Positions 49,291-63,710 are shown, counted from the stretch's first letter. The stretch: DNA of 64,000 nucleotides from Benincasa hispida (GCF_009727055.1 NC_052350.1:28259186-28323185), one strand, 5' to 3'. The notes: generated by a model from the sequence alone, not told the origin. Made by a program: numbers and translations.

Positions 49291-50036
49291 TCTACATGCT
49301 TTATAATTCTTTTGTCATTCTTATGTGGCTATTTGAGCTTAGTTATTCATCCGATTTTGTGACTACTCCAATTTAATACCGGAATTGATAAAGCCAGTTG
49401 AAGATTGGTTTTCTTCAATATATTAAACATCGGTCACTGGCCAGCTCGACTATTCAAAGTGTCTTGTAAAATTTGAATCTCCGACCTTAAGAGAATAAGC
49501 TATCAATTAAGGTTAAACTAGGCTCATTCGTCTCCTTTTTTAACTTTAAATATCTGCCAAGTCAATTTTCTAGAATAAAACAAGAAATAAACAAATGAAT
49601 CAAAATGACTTTTGAATGTGCGATCACTTATTGGTTTCAGTTCACGTTTGCCAAAAGATTGTTTCAAGTAAATTAAAATATGTATGTGCTATGATGGTTA
49701 AATCATACGAGATTCCCTTAAATTCTAGAATAGATTTTAATTGAGACCCTAAATTGTGAAAATTTTTATTTTTACTTTTGAACTTTAAATAATTCCGTAC
49801 AAAAATTACCTTTGAAGTTTCTATATTAGTTATAACAAGACGAGTTAAATTAACTGAATCATATGTGACCTCATTGATAATATATACATAAGCAAGTGTA
49901 TCCTTATAAACTCGGTCACAAAATAATATATCCGAGTTTTTACATGACAGTAGAGTTAAATTAGTTAATCCTTTCACTTCCAACTACCATATCCTACATC
50001 CTCAACTACGTGCAGTGCCTATCAAAATAAGATAAC
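49291..50036. other. Intergenic DNA and probable 3' flank of GTF3C3
   Basis: No gene recognised. The minus-strand frame 49642-49983 has no family resemblance. Confidence 0.4.
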
Positions 50037-50042
50037 TTTATT
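50037..50042 (-). terminator. Candidate polyadenylation signal (AATAAA) of GTF3C3
   Basis: On the minus strand AATAAA lies about 60 bases after the stop codon, in an A/T-rich stretch. Plant signals are loose, so this is only the best-looking candidate. Confidence 0.4.
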
Positions 50043-50100
50043 TCTTGTTACATGCTATTGCTAATACATATAGTTGCTGTCCAAAAAAAGTGCTTTGTAC

Positions 50101-53100
50101 CTAAAATGTGCAATGATCTTTTAGGACTTGTCTAGCAAGATCAAGAGCTCCACTCTCTTTATAAATCAGATGCAAATTGTAAGCTGCTTCTCTGCGTAGG
50201 TCACAATAGACTGATTTCTGATGCTTGATGTTTCGATTCTCACCAAAAAGTTCTGGAATGGGGCAATCCTTCTGGTACGTTGCAAGCACCTTTTCATAGT
50301 ATGTAACAGCCAGTGTCACAAGTCCGATGTGATGATATGCTCGAGCTATGTTGTACAAGGCTTCCTACAGATAATTAACAGGGCAAACACATCACATCAT
50401 GTTCACAAGATTGGTGGAAAAATCAGGTTCTAGATCAATCTGTTAGAGAAGTATTTTAGAAACAGAAATAGAACTTTTTATTGATAAGATGAAAAGAATC
50501 TAATACTCAAATTACAATGACACATAAGAACTAGATGCAGCTTAGAGAACGAGGATCAGTAAGTGGGATCAATCTGTTAGAAATTATAAACCCAGTTCGC
50601 CTAGGATAAACATATGTAGACCAAAACCAACCAGATTTCTTGCTAATGGCCAAATGAGCTAGCCACTTGGTGGCTGCAGCAAAGTCACAGCAACTGTCAA
50701 TGCAAGTTATAGGCATTTGGTTAGTCCCTCCCTTCTACTTTTCCCCAAAACTATACTATCCGCTCGGTCTTCACGTCCATTTACCTGCCCACCTACCACC
50801 AAACAACTAACGACCCTTTCTTTGGGCTATCGCAACATCTAGCCCTCCTTCCATAGAAAATACAACATATCTTTTGCATCACAAACTTTTATAATCTGCT
50901 TGTTTTTTGATGCCCTTATATATTCTTTCATTTTTCTCACTCGGTTTCTTACTAAAAAGAAAAAAACTACTCATCAATAAATGTAGCTTAAGTGACAAAA
51001 CATTTCATTTTCCTGGTTAGCTTGTCCATGTCAAACTTTTTTAACCACATAACATCATGACTCGTGCAATTAGAAAATAATAATAGAATACCTGGCTGTT
51101 ATCGCAAAGCTTCAAATTTTTGTAGAGGAAGGCCAAGCCCTGCGCAACACACTGATGCTTATTTTGAAGACGGAATCCAAGAGCCAAGTTGATTAAGGAC
51201 GATCCTGTTTAGGCCGAGGAAGAATATTGTGGCAAGCATAAAAGCAATGAGTATCTCTCAAATTAAGAGTTTATAAATGTAGTTCTAGTTAAGACATGAA
51301 GAACAAGAATCATACCAACACACAAGTTAATTAGGGGACTATCCGGCATGATTTTATAAGCTTCAAGATATTTCCTTGCAGCATCTTGATGATGGCTAAT
51401 GTTGGTAAACTGATGCCCGGCAATGATATAGGGTGGGGCACAGTCTTTGTATTTGGCTTGCATGCTATTCAGAAGCTTGCAATGCCTTGAATCTCGATTC
51501 GTCAAACTAGAATACACGAAAGCCTCAAGATGTAATTTTTGGATAAGGAAAAAAAAAAACATATAAGCATAATGCTCCTATGGAAGTACTAATTTATTAG
51601 AGATGTGGAGTAAATAAGTCTTACTTTTTCCAAACTTGTGGGTCAAAACTCTCACCATAGGATAAAATGGTTTCCCTGATTTTAGTTTATTTGGGGTGGG
51701 GGGGAGATCCCTAACTTACTTAGGATCATAGATTTGAATCCTCACCTCGCATTTTTTATATTTATTCTAATAAAATGAAAAAAAAAATGGTTGAAAGTGC
51801 TGGAATGAACTAAATCAACTTTGACAGGAAATTGGGGTGGGGTGAAATTTGCGAGAAAGGGAATTCAAGGGCTGACTCTTGTGAAACCATTTTATCCTTT
51901 GGTGAGAATGATTCGAGGACTACTAATTTTAAGGTGCTATTTTCATATTGCTTACCAAACAAGTGCTGAAGATCTTAATAGAAACTTAGGCGTTCTTTTT
52001 GAGGACAACACACTGCCTCCTGATTGGGGAGGGGAATTATGAGAAAGTAGCTTTCATTGAGGGGATACAAGGTATCCTCCGTGCTCAGGAGGAGATCCCT
52101 ATTATCTCCCTACAATTTTTTCTATCCTTTGTGTTTTGGAATAAAATATGTCTCAAATGCAGATAGATAATTTTTTTTTTAGGTACAACAAATACAAATA
52201 GATATTTGTTTCAAACCAACTAAAATATCACACACTCAAATACCTTGAAGCTACTTTATAATAGCAGTTCCAAGCAGAGATGCTGTAAGGGTACTGCTTA
52301 ACAACGTGCTTTGCAAAGTTGAAACCATGCGTGGTGTCAGTTGAGCTGAATGCTAATTCTGTGAACATGAAGTAAACAATGAGAAAGAGACAAGGTACAT
52401 GCCTCAAGTTCAAAAAACCAAACAATGTAATTCCCGAGGTATGATGAGAGAATATAATTCAAGGCCTTCAAGGAGAGAATTTAGTTGACCAACTCCTTTT
52501 GAAGCAAGCAACAGATCTAGCACCAAAGTGGAAAACAGAAAAGATAGATGTAACAAATGATACTACTTGCAAAAGTACTTACGAGCTCCAAGTAACTGGA
52601 GTTCTTCCTTCCTTTCTATGGATAATGAGTTCAAAGCCAACTTTAGAGTTAGACTTATAATCTCTAAAGCTTCAGAACATCTTCCCAAGGAAGCCAATGC
52701 CTTGCACAACTATGAAAATCACAAGGAAAGCATTAGGCGTTTGATTAAATGGGAGTCAAGTAATGAAACAAATGGGACTGCATAAAGATGGATACATGAT
52801 TAATGTTTATTTGGCATGATGGAATGATAAAGAAAGAGGAGAGTACAAAGATTGAGAAAAACATAAGAGGTACTAACATCGACAATAAGATTATGATATT
52901 CTTCTTCCTTCAGAAGATTAGGCAGGGGGGATTCTCGGTGCATCCGTAGCTAAAGACATCACAGATGAAAGAAAAAGCACTCTTAGTTGAATTTTTGCTA
53001 GCATGTGCAAAGCTCATATGCAATAAAAATGAACAAACAACCAAAACATTTACCGCTGGCTCATCATCTAAATCATCATAGTTCACATCAACTCCCGCAG

Positions 53101-56100
53101 CCAGTGCTTTAGCCTTCTTTTCTTCCTTGATTCTTTCCCGCTTTTGAAGCAATCTCTTTGCTCTGGACGCTTTTGATCTAATTCAAGCACAAATAGAAGC
53201 CTTCATAAGGCTCCTTTAAAGCAAAGATGTTGAAATAGTATATAAAAAAAGAAACAGGATTTATGAAAAGACAAACAGCAGGAAGCAAAGGTTATGGAAA
53301 CCCAAATCTTAACTGAATCGTTGCTTTTTGAAACCATAAATAGGATTTTTTTTTTTCTTTTTGGTTGATTTAAATAGGAGCTGTTATTTAGTCAGGACTG
53401 AATATTGAGAAAACTTTTAGGCTTATTACTTGATATATCTAGAACTAATGAAGTATTTCAGATGTGAAATTGGACATGCTAGTTTCAAAATACGAGTAGA
53501 AACCATTTTAACATTGCACAGGAATATGATCAATTAGATTTAATTTTCTTGACAAAATGGAGAAAGGGCAGGAACTAGAAGTCTAGAAACGGTGATCACA
53601 AAGGAAATAAAAGCTCAAGTCAACGATCAGCACCAAGACCTACTTTTAACCAACAGATGAAGAGCCTGACAATACTAACCACAGTGTAGTAATATTAATA
53701 TTACTATGTAATAGTGTTAAAAATTATATTCCTACAACATAGTGTCAAGACCGTGCCAAGACCTTTCAGTACTTACAAATCTGATTTAGGAGCTACAGGT
53801 CTGAATCCACGAAATAGGTTACCAGATTCACGTCCATCAAGTACTTTGACTCTTTCCAGCAAAACCCTCTTTGGAAGCTTCTTCTTGTTCACTTTAATCT
53901 AGAACCCAGACAAAGTTCTTGTTAAAGAAATGACATGGGATCTAGAATTGAAATTTTCAAAAGGAATAAATAAATTGAAAAGATAAATTGAAGAAATTTG
54001 AGAGATAAGAATCTAAAGATTTTGTAATGGTTACAGATAACAGATATCTTAAATTCTTAAATAATAGCCATAACTGCAAACATACTAATAAGGAAAATTG
54101 CTCATTGAGGTGGGCATATCCAAGAAACAAAAATCGACAATGAAACAAGTCCATAGACCTTCGCTATCAATTGCTTTTCTAATGTATTCTGAATCTGACA
54201 AAGGGCAAGAACAAGGATCAAAGTCAAAATAATAAAGGACATTCAAATCTTTAGCCTCGGTCCAGGAAGCATGGGCATCGATACGTCCAGACATGTGTTG
54301 GACACGGTTGGATATGGCTCGACACTGCTAAACAAACCTTTGGAAATATTTAACTCACAAAGTAAGAGAAATGAAATAGAGTTGTTCTTATAGACACTAA
54401 TTCTTATATATGGATCATCCCTGAAGTACTAGGATAACATCTTCTCTCTCTATTCATAGCCAACTAAATCCTTCTATATCTTCCTCCTCTATTCACAGCC
54501 AACTAAATCTTAAGTTCTCAAATAGTCTCAACAGGCCTTAATTTTATATGTTATTAGTGAAACACAATTTATTTTTATGTTAAACTTACATGTTTGTCTA
54601 TAAAGTATCGATATATCAATTCATACACATATTCTATATATTTTTAAAAATTTTGAAGAAAAGATGTCTCCAACATGTTTTTTGAGAAATTGACATGTTC
54701 TCGAATCCATGACATGCCTGTGTTTGTGCCCTGGCGTCTCGGTGAATTAATGCAAATTCACATCTCACATTTCTTTCTATAAGAAGAAAGTTTTGCATGG
54801 ATAATCACAAATCACCGATTGACACAAAAGTTTAAGCTGATGGGTTATGGTAAATTTAATTATCAACACTTTTGCATTCCTCCACTTGGCTTGAAAGTTT
54901 GTAGAAGATCTAACAAGTGGAAATCAATATTAACTGGGGAGGAAATGATATTCCAGGAGTTCAAACATAGGACCTCTTACTCTAATACCATATCAAATCA
55001 CCGATTGACCAAAAAACATAAGTTAATGGGTTATGGTAAATTTAATTCTATTAACATTATGACAAATAATGTAACGCTAAGGGATAACCAATAAAATTCA
55101 ATCTCTTCCCACCCCGAAACAACTCTTTTCCCCATGAATCTTTATTTTCTTCGATCATTCTCAACGACTTTTAATGAAAAATTTTGAGTTAGAAGTCTCT
55201 TGTATTGTATGTCTAATGGCAATCCTAAAAGTTCAGAGCCAATAATTGATTTCTAAAGCCAAGTGATATTGCAGATGAACATGAAAAAACACTTGAACTA
55301 CCAAAAAAAACTAATTTTGAGTTCAATAATATGCTAGGAGGGGGATTCGAACTTTAAACACTTGAACTTTTATGTCAATTGAGCTATACCCCTAAATTAC
55401 AAAAACAAATTCAAATCATCATGCAGGGTAATTATGTTACATATCGCCTCTTCTTGGCCATGTATTTTTAACATCTTCCAATACAATACAACTCATGATT
55501 AGCCCAATCAACAAAAGCTAAGAGATTGATGGAAATTTATTGGTTCAGAAAATGTGTCCTTAGGACATGAGAAAGGACCTAGAGCTTAGAGATCCAAGTA
55601 GACAAGAGAATGAATATAGGCAAATAGGTGAACATCAATATTACCCCTATGTATTCATATTTTCAAAGCCTAGACTAAAAATTTGTTATAACTAGGAAAG
55701 AGTTAAGGACCACAGTAAAGAAAAAGGTTTTCAGCCACGTAATTTTAATTACCTTTTCTTGAAGAGTCTCAATATATAAGGACTCTCGGACCAAAGGAAA
55801 GATCACCTCAACGAAGCTCTCAAGCATTCCTCTAGTTTTGTATATGTGGCAAAGCTTCAGTTTTACTTTCTCATTGAACCACCAAGGTTTTAATTTGCTG
55901 GAAGATGAGCTAGTTGGATCTGCATAAAGTCAGAAGTACCCAAAGACATTTAATAAGCATTGTGAGAAATACCTGCTAGCTCCATCCATCTTTTAACTTG
56001 CTAGTGAATCAGTGATAAAGCACATGGTAGTTGTTTAATGAACACATACTTGAATCTTTTGGAGGAGATAGTAATGAAATGGCTTCTTCATCTCTAGCTT

Positions 56101-59100
56101 CCTCAAGGAGGAGGGAGGCCAAAGTTAATCGAGCATTAATGTTATCTTCAAGATGTTGAAGCACTGCAAAGGAACATTTGTCAAGTACTTACAAACTCAC
56201 TTAAGATTTGGTACCAATTTCCATAAATTTTGAGTTTTTCTTGGAGTTAAAACTCTCTTTGGCGAGAAATATGGATTATTTTCTCTTTGGCCATCCCTTA
56301 TAAAGCAACAAAAAGTAAAAATAGATAAATAGATAGAGGGAAAAGAAAAAGGAAGAAACTACAAAGAGAGAGAGGGAAAAGAAAAAGGAAGAAACTACAA
56401 AGAGAGAGAGGTAAAAGTTCTTCTACGGGCCAATGTCGTCAAATCTTCCATGTCGAATGTTTGGCTGGAAAGAAATTTTTCATAATTTTAACATGCAACA
56501 GATTGGTGGGAGGTGCTTGATTTAGCAAAGTTTCATGCCTCTTCTCGAGTTTTTATTGATAGGAGCTGAAGGTTTTCCAATTATAAATCAGTCAATTATA
56601 ATTAACACAAGTCAGGAGATTTTGTAAGGTTTGGTTCAAGGTTCTTTGAGATATAACTTCACGTTTTATTTGGTTCAATTCTAGACTTTAATGGTAACAT
56701 TCGACGTGTAAAGTTTATTTTTTGTTTCAAAAAAACAAGAAAAGAAAAATAAAAAGACAAGTGAATTCAGTAAAGTGCATCTTCCTCTTTATAAGTAACC
56801 GAGAATTGCATGGATAAAAGAAAAAATTACAGATAGAGATATGATTTTGATATCAACCATGAGATGATGTTGGACTAAAAACAAACAAACTTTAGCTGCC
56901 ATTAATCAAATCATCCTGAGAACTTTGCCTCACCTTTATAAAAGAAAACAATTGCCTGTGCTCTTTCATTGGTTGATAAGTAACACTGGGCAATTTTTAG
57001 GTATAAAATCCCCTGTTACAAAAGTTAGGCCTTGTTAATCAGGGTGAAGTACAAAAGAAAACTCAAGGAGTAATGTTCAAATGAATCTTAGTACCCTAAC
57101 CCTTCTAAAGATTAAAAAATATGACTAGATAAAATTAGTTGAATTAAGCAATTGAAGCTGGAAAATTACAGGTTCAATCCTCAATTTTATCATTTTTTTT
57201 TTAAAAAAAAAGCAAAATCAAGAGAAGGAAACAAGAATCACTGGTTGTATATTGATGATAAGTAATAAATATTTAGTTTAGTTGTAAGAAATGTGATGTA
57301 GAAACATGGAAAAGTGAGTATGAAAATTAGGTTGAGCCGATTATGCAGTTGGAAAGGAAAGATTAAGGCTGAAAAAAATAATTGATCGAAGAAAATGCAG
57401 CATACATAATAAGAACAACAATAATTTGAGAATTTCTTATCACATAGCCTAAGACATGCATGCAAAGAGGATGTAGCAATCATAATCTTACCAAAAGATC
57501 TAATAGAATATCTAACACTACGCTAAAAATGCAAGCAGTTCAACTTGAAAGTCAAGCCTCACCCGTCGCTTCCAACACCACACTTAAAGAAAAACTGAAA
57601 ACCATAATCAGCTTACCATGTTTCCTCCAGCATTTACTTCTTCGAACATGAGATAATACTTCAATGCCAAGTTATAGTGCTTAAGACTCAGCAACGAGTC
57701 TGCAACTTCAATCATCAAATTTGAGTGATCATCGGCAGTTTCCCATCCCAAATTAGCAAAGAGGCACTAATGGTAATATAAATTGGTAAGTACAATATTT
57801 TTAAACTCAAGACAGACGCAGACATATTATCACTCCCACCCAAGAGATGATAGCATACACAGTGAGCTATAGAAATGATCATTTGACATAAATACCAAAA
57901 CCTACCATAAAAGAAGAGGCCCCACCTACAATGGAACATGGCATACCTAAAATGTTGCATCTCCACACGTTACTTTATTGGCTGTAATTTCTAAGTGTAC
58001 CATGAATCAGATATATAGAGAGAGAGAGATAGAGAGAGAGAGATAGAGAGAGAGAGGGGAGGGGGAGTAACAACATTTTCTCCACAACCAGAAATAAGTA
58101 TAAATCTAAAAGCAAAATATCGGACAGCCTTTAACTGAATTATTTCAACTTCCCACCAATACAGAAGGCTAACTATGTCCCTAAGTTATTTATCTAATCT
58201 AAATCTGACCATCATTGGTATCCAAACATACATAAATCAAACATGCCACAAAAAACATCTTCTAATGAAGAAATTCTTGTTTGCTATACTTCTAAACAGT
58301 GTGTTAAGATGTTTTGTTTTGTGTTTGTGTTTTTTATATAAAAAAATAAAATAAAATAAATAAATAAAAGGTGTTATATGAAGACGAAGTGAAACTAAAT
58401 ATAGAAAACGAAAGTTTAACTTCGAATGAAAGGAAAATCATACTAAGTTGGCTAGCTATGGATAAATAAATACTAATAGCATTTCCTTATTGGTAGTTAT
58501 GCATTGAAGACCACACTGACCTCTGCCTTCTCCATATTTCCAAGATGAGCGTGGCAGATTCCTTCTTTAGTTGTCAATTTTAAAGGTAGCTCACTTCCTG
58601 CACAGTACACCTCATCTGCATGCTCAATGCGCTCAAGAGCTTTCCTGAATTCTTTATTTCCCATGTATAAAGAAGCTAAAAGATCAACCACATCTAAATC
58701 AGCCTCAGTTGGATGCTCTTTGATGTAGTCCTCAAGAATGCAAATTGCACGTTCAAGATGACCACATTTTTGGTACAGCTAGCAAGGGAAAGCAGGACAT
58801 AGTCGGGGGGAGGAATCAGATACAATTCCTCATCAAGAATAGTTGAAGCTTAGAAGTCAAAGATAATTGACTCATACTATGAAATAACGAAACAACAACA
58901 CAAGTGGGCTTGTATTGTGATGAAATAAACAACAGACAACAGCAAAACACATCCTCAGACTTTATAAGTTCCAACAATAATAAGCTTCATTATTTCAAAA
59001 CTTGTAAGAAGTAAATTTAACTAGGGAGTAGGAATTTTATATCAAGACTGCTTGGGGTTGTGTTTCATTAAAATTATAAACTGCAAGTCGTGGATTGAAT

Positions 59101-61951
59101 AACATGGATAACATAATTAGTTCAAGTAAAAGTAATTTGGCAAGAAGTAAAACCTCTTGGATTGTGGCTAATAGAAGATTGGAACTACAAACTCTTGATT
59201 GCAGTGTTTTCTATAGATATATATTTGTAACTTGCAAAGCTTGGAAAATCCAACTTGAGAAGAGAAAAATAACTAATGTCATTCTAACCGGAGAAGATAA
59301 AATAGTTTAAGAAATTTTGATTGGCCAAATACAAACCATGCAGGAAAACAGTGGTAGTTTTTCAAACTAAGAAAAACGTGTATAAATTAATGCAGAATCA
59401 TAAGTGTTCAAGGCTAAGGAAGTCAAACCCAATGGAAAATTAGGAGATAAAACATCAAACCTTGGCTCCTGTCATGAGTGCTTCAACATTTCCAAGGCAT
59501 TGTTGATGAATCTGATCATATGTTTCAGCTGCTTTTTCACAATCTCCACGCTCAAGGTAGAGTGATGCACGATGAAATAATAAATCAATATCATCAGGCT
59601 CTGCTTTTATTGCTTTAGAAAGACAGTAGCTTGCTTGATCAATATCACCTCGATCACTGCACATGTTAAATATCTACAAGCTGTGAATCATATTTCTTTA
59701 TTCCATACACTAAAACTAAAAGTAATGGTTCACAGGAACATGGACATGACCAGAATTCTTAAATTAGCCTATACTTCTTAGGTGTATGTCACATACAATA
59801 TACACAAGATACATCCTTCAATTCTAATCAAGGATGAAGGATCTTTAAGATGCAATTGTTCAACGTCAATGTCCTGGCCTCAAACTTCTGTGTCTGTCAT
59901 TTACTTCCTTACATCGATAATGTAAAGACGGAACACATAAATATATAAAGATGGTTTCTCAAGAACGTTCTAATGAACTTGGCCTATTTGATGCCAAGTT
60001 GAATATGAAATTATAAACAAAATGGATCTTAATTTTACAAAAGCATTATATCACCTTCTAAGAAATATACTCATAGATGGAAGAGGACCTCACATTGACC
60101 ATGAAAATAGCAGTTTCCAGAGAGATGAATCTTTTGGCATTAAATGTGCAGCAAGCATGTAGAATCCCATGGCTTTTACATCATCACCAATTGCATTGTA
60201 AACAAGTCCAAGCGTATGGTACGAATCAGGTAAATCTGGGGCTTGCAGAACGACTTGACGCAATATAGATACAGCCTACAAACATAATGTTTCAAGGAGT
60301 AAATCCAATGACATGAAAAGAAAAAGGTTGTTTCGCTTGTTTTCTTTGTAGGCATTATGTTGTGAAGACTTAACAGTAACTATTCAAAGGGAAGAAGATC
60401 ATCTCTAAGATTTTGTACCTTCTCATGCTGGCCTTGAGCATAACATAATGTTGCATCACCAAGCAACTTTGTAACATCACGATTAAGTTTTTTCTTTGAT
60501 CCTTTTCGTCTACCTCTTTTTTTAGGCTACAAGGACACAGAAAAGCTTGCAACTTAGAATAGATAATAGATTACAGAAAATATAGAAAACCAATAGAAGG
60601 CCCAATATAGTGCAGAATATTGATAATGTGGCAGAGTGAAGAGGATGACAAAATGACTTTTTTCAACAGCCCAAAGCTTCCTATGCTTAATTAAAATAAC
60701 ATTAGTATGGATGTTACCTCCTTTAACTTCCTCCTGGATCCATAATTCATAGCTTCCAAAATTTCATCAAAGCTTGCACCAGGAATATCTTCTACCCTGC
60801 CCCTCTTTGCAGCTCTCTCACTGTTTTTACAGGGACAAAGAAAGGAAATTATATGAATTTCATACCATGATATCTTATATTATCCCATTGAAGTAAGTTA
60901 GAATCACGAAGAATGCAACTGGAACAATTAAGAAGGTTAAGTTTGAGCTAATATAAAAAAACAAAAAATAAATAAATAATCCAACCAGAATTGAATCTTT
61001 CTCCAAGATGCATGCAAAATACACTACTGTTTGTTGATATGCAGGGTTCTTAGTCCGTAAACAATATAACATTTTTTTTTATAAACTAGCTAAAAGGTGC
61101 TCACTTAACGACCCAAAACTCAAGTGTAGTTGGAAATCAGTTAATTAATATTCAGTGGCAGTTGGCACTATGAGTTTGTTAGTACGAAGCTAGGCATGAG
61201 CATAGGTTTTGTTTTAGCTCATGCATTTGGATGAATGAAAAACTACCTTTCTAATACCAAAATGCACCACTCTAAATTTGAAATTTTCAAAATTGATATA
61301 ACTAGCATGAATTAATAAACCATAATACAATAGAGAAACCAAAATAAATTCTGCAGACACTGCATTTCAACATTCCATCATCTTATCACCAATTTCACAG
61401 TAACTTAAATGATTGTTATAAACTTTGCAGATGCCAGGTAGGACCATGGTTTCTATATTTTTCAATAAAACCTTTGTAGGTAGATGCCATACTTCCAGTA
61501 TTTTTCCAGTAAATACTGTCAATAGAAGGCAACTTTCCTCCACCCCCGAAAAAGGGTGAGAGAAAAATAAGAATAAAAAGGGAGTAAAAGAACAGATAGT
61601 ATAGAATAAAATTTACCTCTGACCATTTGCAAGAGCTTTTCTCTTTTTCTCAGCAAGAGCTTCATATTCAAGGCGCTCAAATTTTTTATATGGTTGAATG
61701 CTAAAATCTGTCCCTTCAACAAAATCAAATGGATTTTCTCCAGCCTTAAATTTGAATATGTAACCATCTTCTTCTTCAATATCATCCTCTCCTTCATCCT
61801 CCACTTCTTCCTCTCCTTCTTCCTCTTCCTCCTCCTCCTCCTCTCTATCCTCCACTCCTGTTTCTACAACCTCTTTTCCCGCTCCTAAAACGCTCATATT
61901 GCCACCAGGAACCTCTTCATTGTCAGAAACTGTATTCCCTTCCTTTTCCAT
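50101..61951 (-). CDS. GTF3C3: General transcription factor 3C subunit 3 (TFIIIC TPR subunit), 18 exons
   Basis: TFIIIC binds the internal promoters of tRNA genes; this subunit (yeast Tfc4/tau131) recruits TFIIIB in the nucleus. Exons, 5' to 3': 61617-61951, 60718-60820, 60419-60526, 60094-60275, 59461-59656, 58521-58778, 57617-57766, 56934-57012, 56050-56163, 55753-55919, 53777-53898, 53054-53177, 52878-52949, 52583-52709, 52244-52358, 51316-51506, 51092-51204, 50101-50364. All borders are GT-AG and the phases join to 2820 bases, 939 residues plus stop. An acidic run (about 34-63) is followed by a basic patch (PKKRGRRKGSKKK, from 147). TPRs lie at about 160-470 (KAVSILRQVV, LFHRASLYLERGDCEKAAETY), a basic linker at 565-640 (RLLQKRERIKEEKKAKAL), and further TPRs at about 700-930 (EALYNIARAYHHIG, AAYNLHLIYKESG). 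The length fits the family. The start is the first ATG before the acidic run. It looks intact. Confidence 0.93.
53899..55752 (-). repeat. Largest GTF3C3 intron, with a directly repeated block
   Basis: A block of about 52 bp ('aatcaccgattgac' to 'gggttatggtaaatttaatt') occurs at 54810-54861 and again at 54996-55047 in the same orientation, 186 bp apart. It may be two ends of a small insertion. The intron has no other recognisable gene; the minus-strand frame 54085-54294 is not supported by splice signals. Confidence 0.6.
56335..56410. repeat. 36-bp tandem duplication in a GTF3C3 intron
   Basis: The unit 'ggaaaagaaaaaggaagaaa' + 'ctacaaagagagagag' is present twice in a row within the intron between the exons at 56050 and 55753's upstream neighbours (the 56934 exon lies to its right). 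It is purine-rich simple sequence. Confidence 0.7.
58014..58067. repeat. (GA)n / (GATA) microsatellite in a GTF3C3 intron
   Basis: Runs of 'gagagagagata' alternate with 'gagagagagag' between exons 58521-58778 and 57617-57766. It is likely to vary in length between individuals. Confidence 0.85.
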
Positions 61952-63710
61952 TCAAATGCATGACACTGGAAACTCTTGAAAGAAAATTTTCTGAGCAAGA
62001 AACATCAACAAATTTAGTAACATAAATGGAATGAATGATTCAATAGCATTAAGAAACCACATGTATAACAATGTGGCATCTAACAGTCAAAAGAAGCACT
62101 TGAAATTTCCAGAGGTAAACCTCTCAAGCAATTCTCTAAAAAAGAATTAAGGAAAAATAGTTTCAGCAAACAATTGGCACTCAGTGCCTGGAGTTCTTAA
62201 ACTTCCCTAACCCCAAAATTTCTTAGGAACCAATAATACAAGCCAAATATGTATAAGTAACCACCATTGAAAAGAAGACACTCGAGGACATGGTTACGTA
62301 TATATCTCTTTCGTACACACACAACCCACTGAGCGTGCACCTCGGTCATACACCCGTCCCCACTAGGTACATATCACTTCATATATACCAACCCTAGCAC
62401 ATCACTTTTTTGCTCTAGGGCCCTTGGACATGAACTACCTTCGTGCCGTCAAATACTGTGGAAAGGAAAAGAGATCGCATCCTAATTCATAGTTTTATGT
62501 AACAATCACATATGCACGAGTCCCACATGAAATCTTGTAACTAATATCATGCTAAACAGTCTTGACAAACATGCATAATGTCATAATAATGAATCAAACC
62601 TAGTACATCATTTTCATGGACTAGATCTCTTGAAAACATGTGCTTAGTAAATCATTCATAAATTTTCATAGTAAATCACATGACATACGTTCATAGTTTC
62701 ATGATAAATCGCATATAAACATGTACATCAACATATATCTTATTTTTGCCTAACACTTAAGGCAATTCCAGTAGCAAAGCTACTTACCTTAAAAACAATC
62801 CCAAATATATATACCCAAGCAAATCAATCTCCACTTGTACCTTTAAGAAAGCTTGAATCAACTATTGTACGTGAACCAAAATTATGTCCAATTTTTAGGT
62901 AAAATTCTCGATCACAAATTTATCCCAAATAGCTCCAAACAAAGGTCCCAATCTATGCAAAATTCAATACTAAGGATTAGAAATCCAATTTCCAACAAGC
63001 AATATAATTCCCATTAGTTTCAAGGTCTTACTTCTTACCAAAAACTTGCCAAATGCTCTTGAATCTTGCTGCACAATGCGCTAACCATCTCCAAAGCTCG
63101 AATCTAAGGTCAAAATACTATGATTAAGCATTAACTCAATGTCAAACTTATCGAGTGCTCAAAGCTAACCAAGAACCCAAAGAAAGCTCACCAATAACTT
63201 GCCAACCGATCAAAATCCCTGCTGGACAGCATGTTGAACCCCCTTTCAAGACTTCAAACCTAACACTCAAAACCCAAAACTCACCAAAATCTTACCCAAA
63301 AACCAACTCCGGCGAACTCACGGCGGCCGCGCTCGGCAACGATGGCGACTGGCAGTGGATGGCGGTGGACGGACGGCTGGCTGACGTCCGCGGCTGGCGC
63401 AGGTAAACGGCGCGCGACACGACGGCAACGATCAACGGCTGGTCGTCGGCTGAGTTGAGACGGTGGTCTGAGCACAATGGCGGCGTGGGAACGGCGGCGG
63501 CGGCGGCTGGTAACCCCGAAGAAGAAGAAGAAAACGAAGGGGGGAGTATGAGTAGATTATTTTAGATTAGGTTATAATACTACGTGCAAATTATTTTCGT
63601 TTAAAAATGAAATAGTAAATACAGTAATAAATAATAAAAAACAATGAAGGTAAAATAGTAAAAATTATAGTAAATATAGTAGCAACTAATTGAGAACTAC
63701 AAAAATAATG
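61952..63710. other. Upstream region of GTF3C3, no second gene assigned
   Basis: The 5' untranslated leader and promoter of GTF3C3 should lie here on the minus strand. 62260-62900 is rich in 'cacatgcat' and 'aaatcacat' words resembling a repeat. 63300-63530 is strongly GC-rich (cggcggcggcggcgg near 63495) and open in several frames, as is common for leaders or transposon ends. I see no known domain in it. Confidence 0.4.

Noticed and set aside
54085..54294. Possible extra exon in the largest GTF3C3 intron
   Set aside because: The exons at 55753 and 53777 already join in phase with sensible protein, and this frame has no TPR resemblance.
61694..61888. Plus-strand leucine/phenylalanine-rich frame with membrane-like character
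   Set aside because: It is the antisense of the acidic glutamate run in GTF3C3 exon 1.
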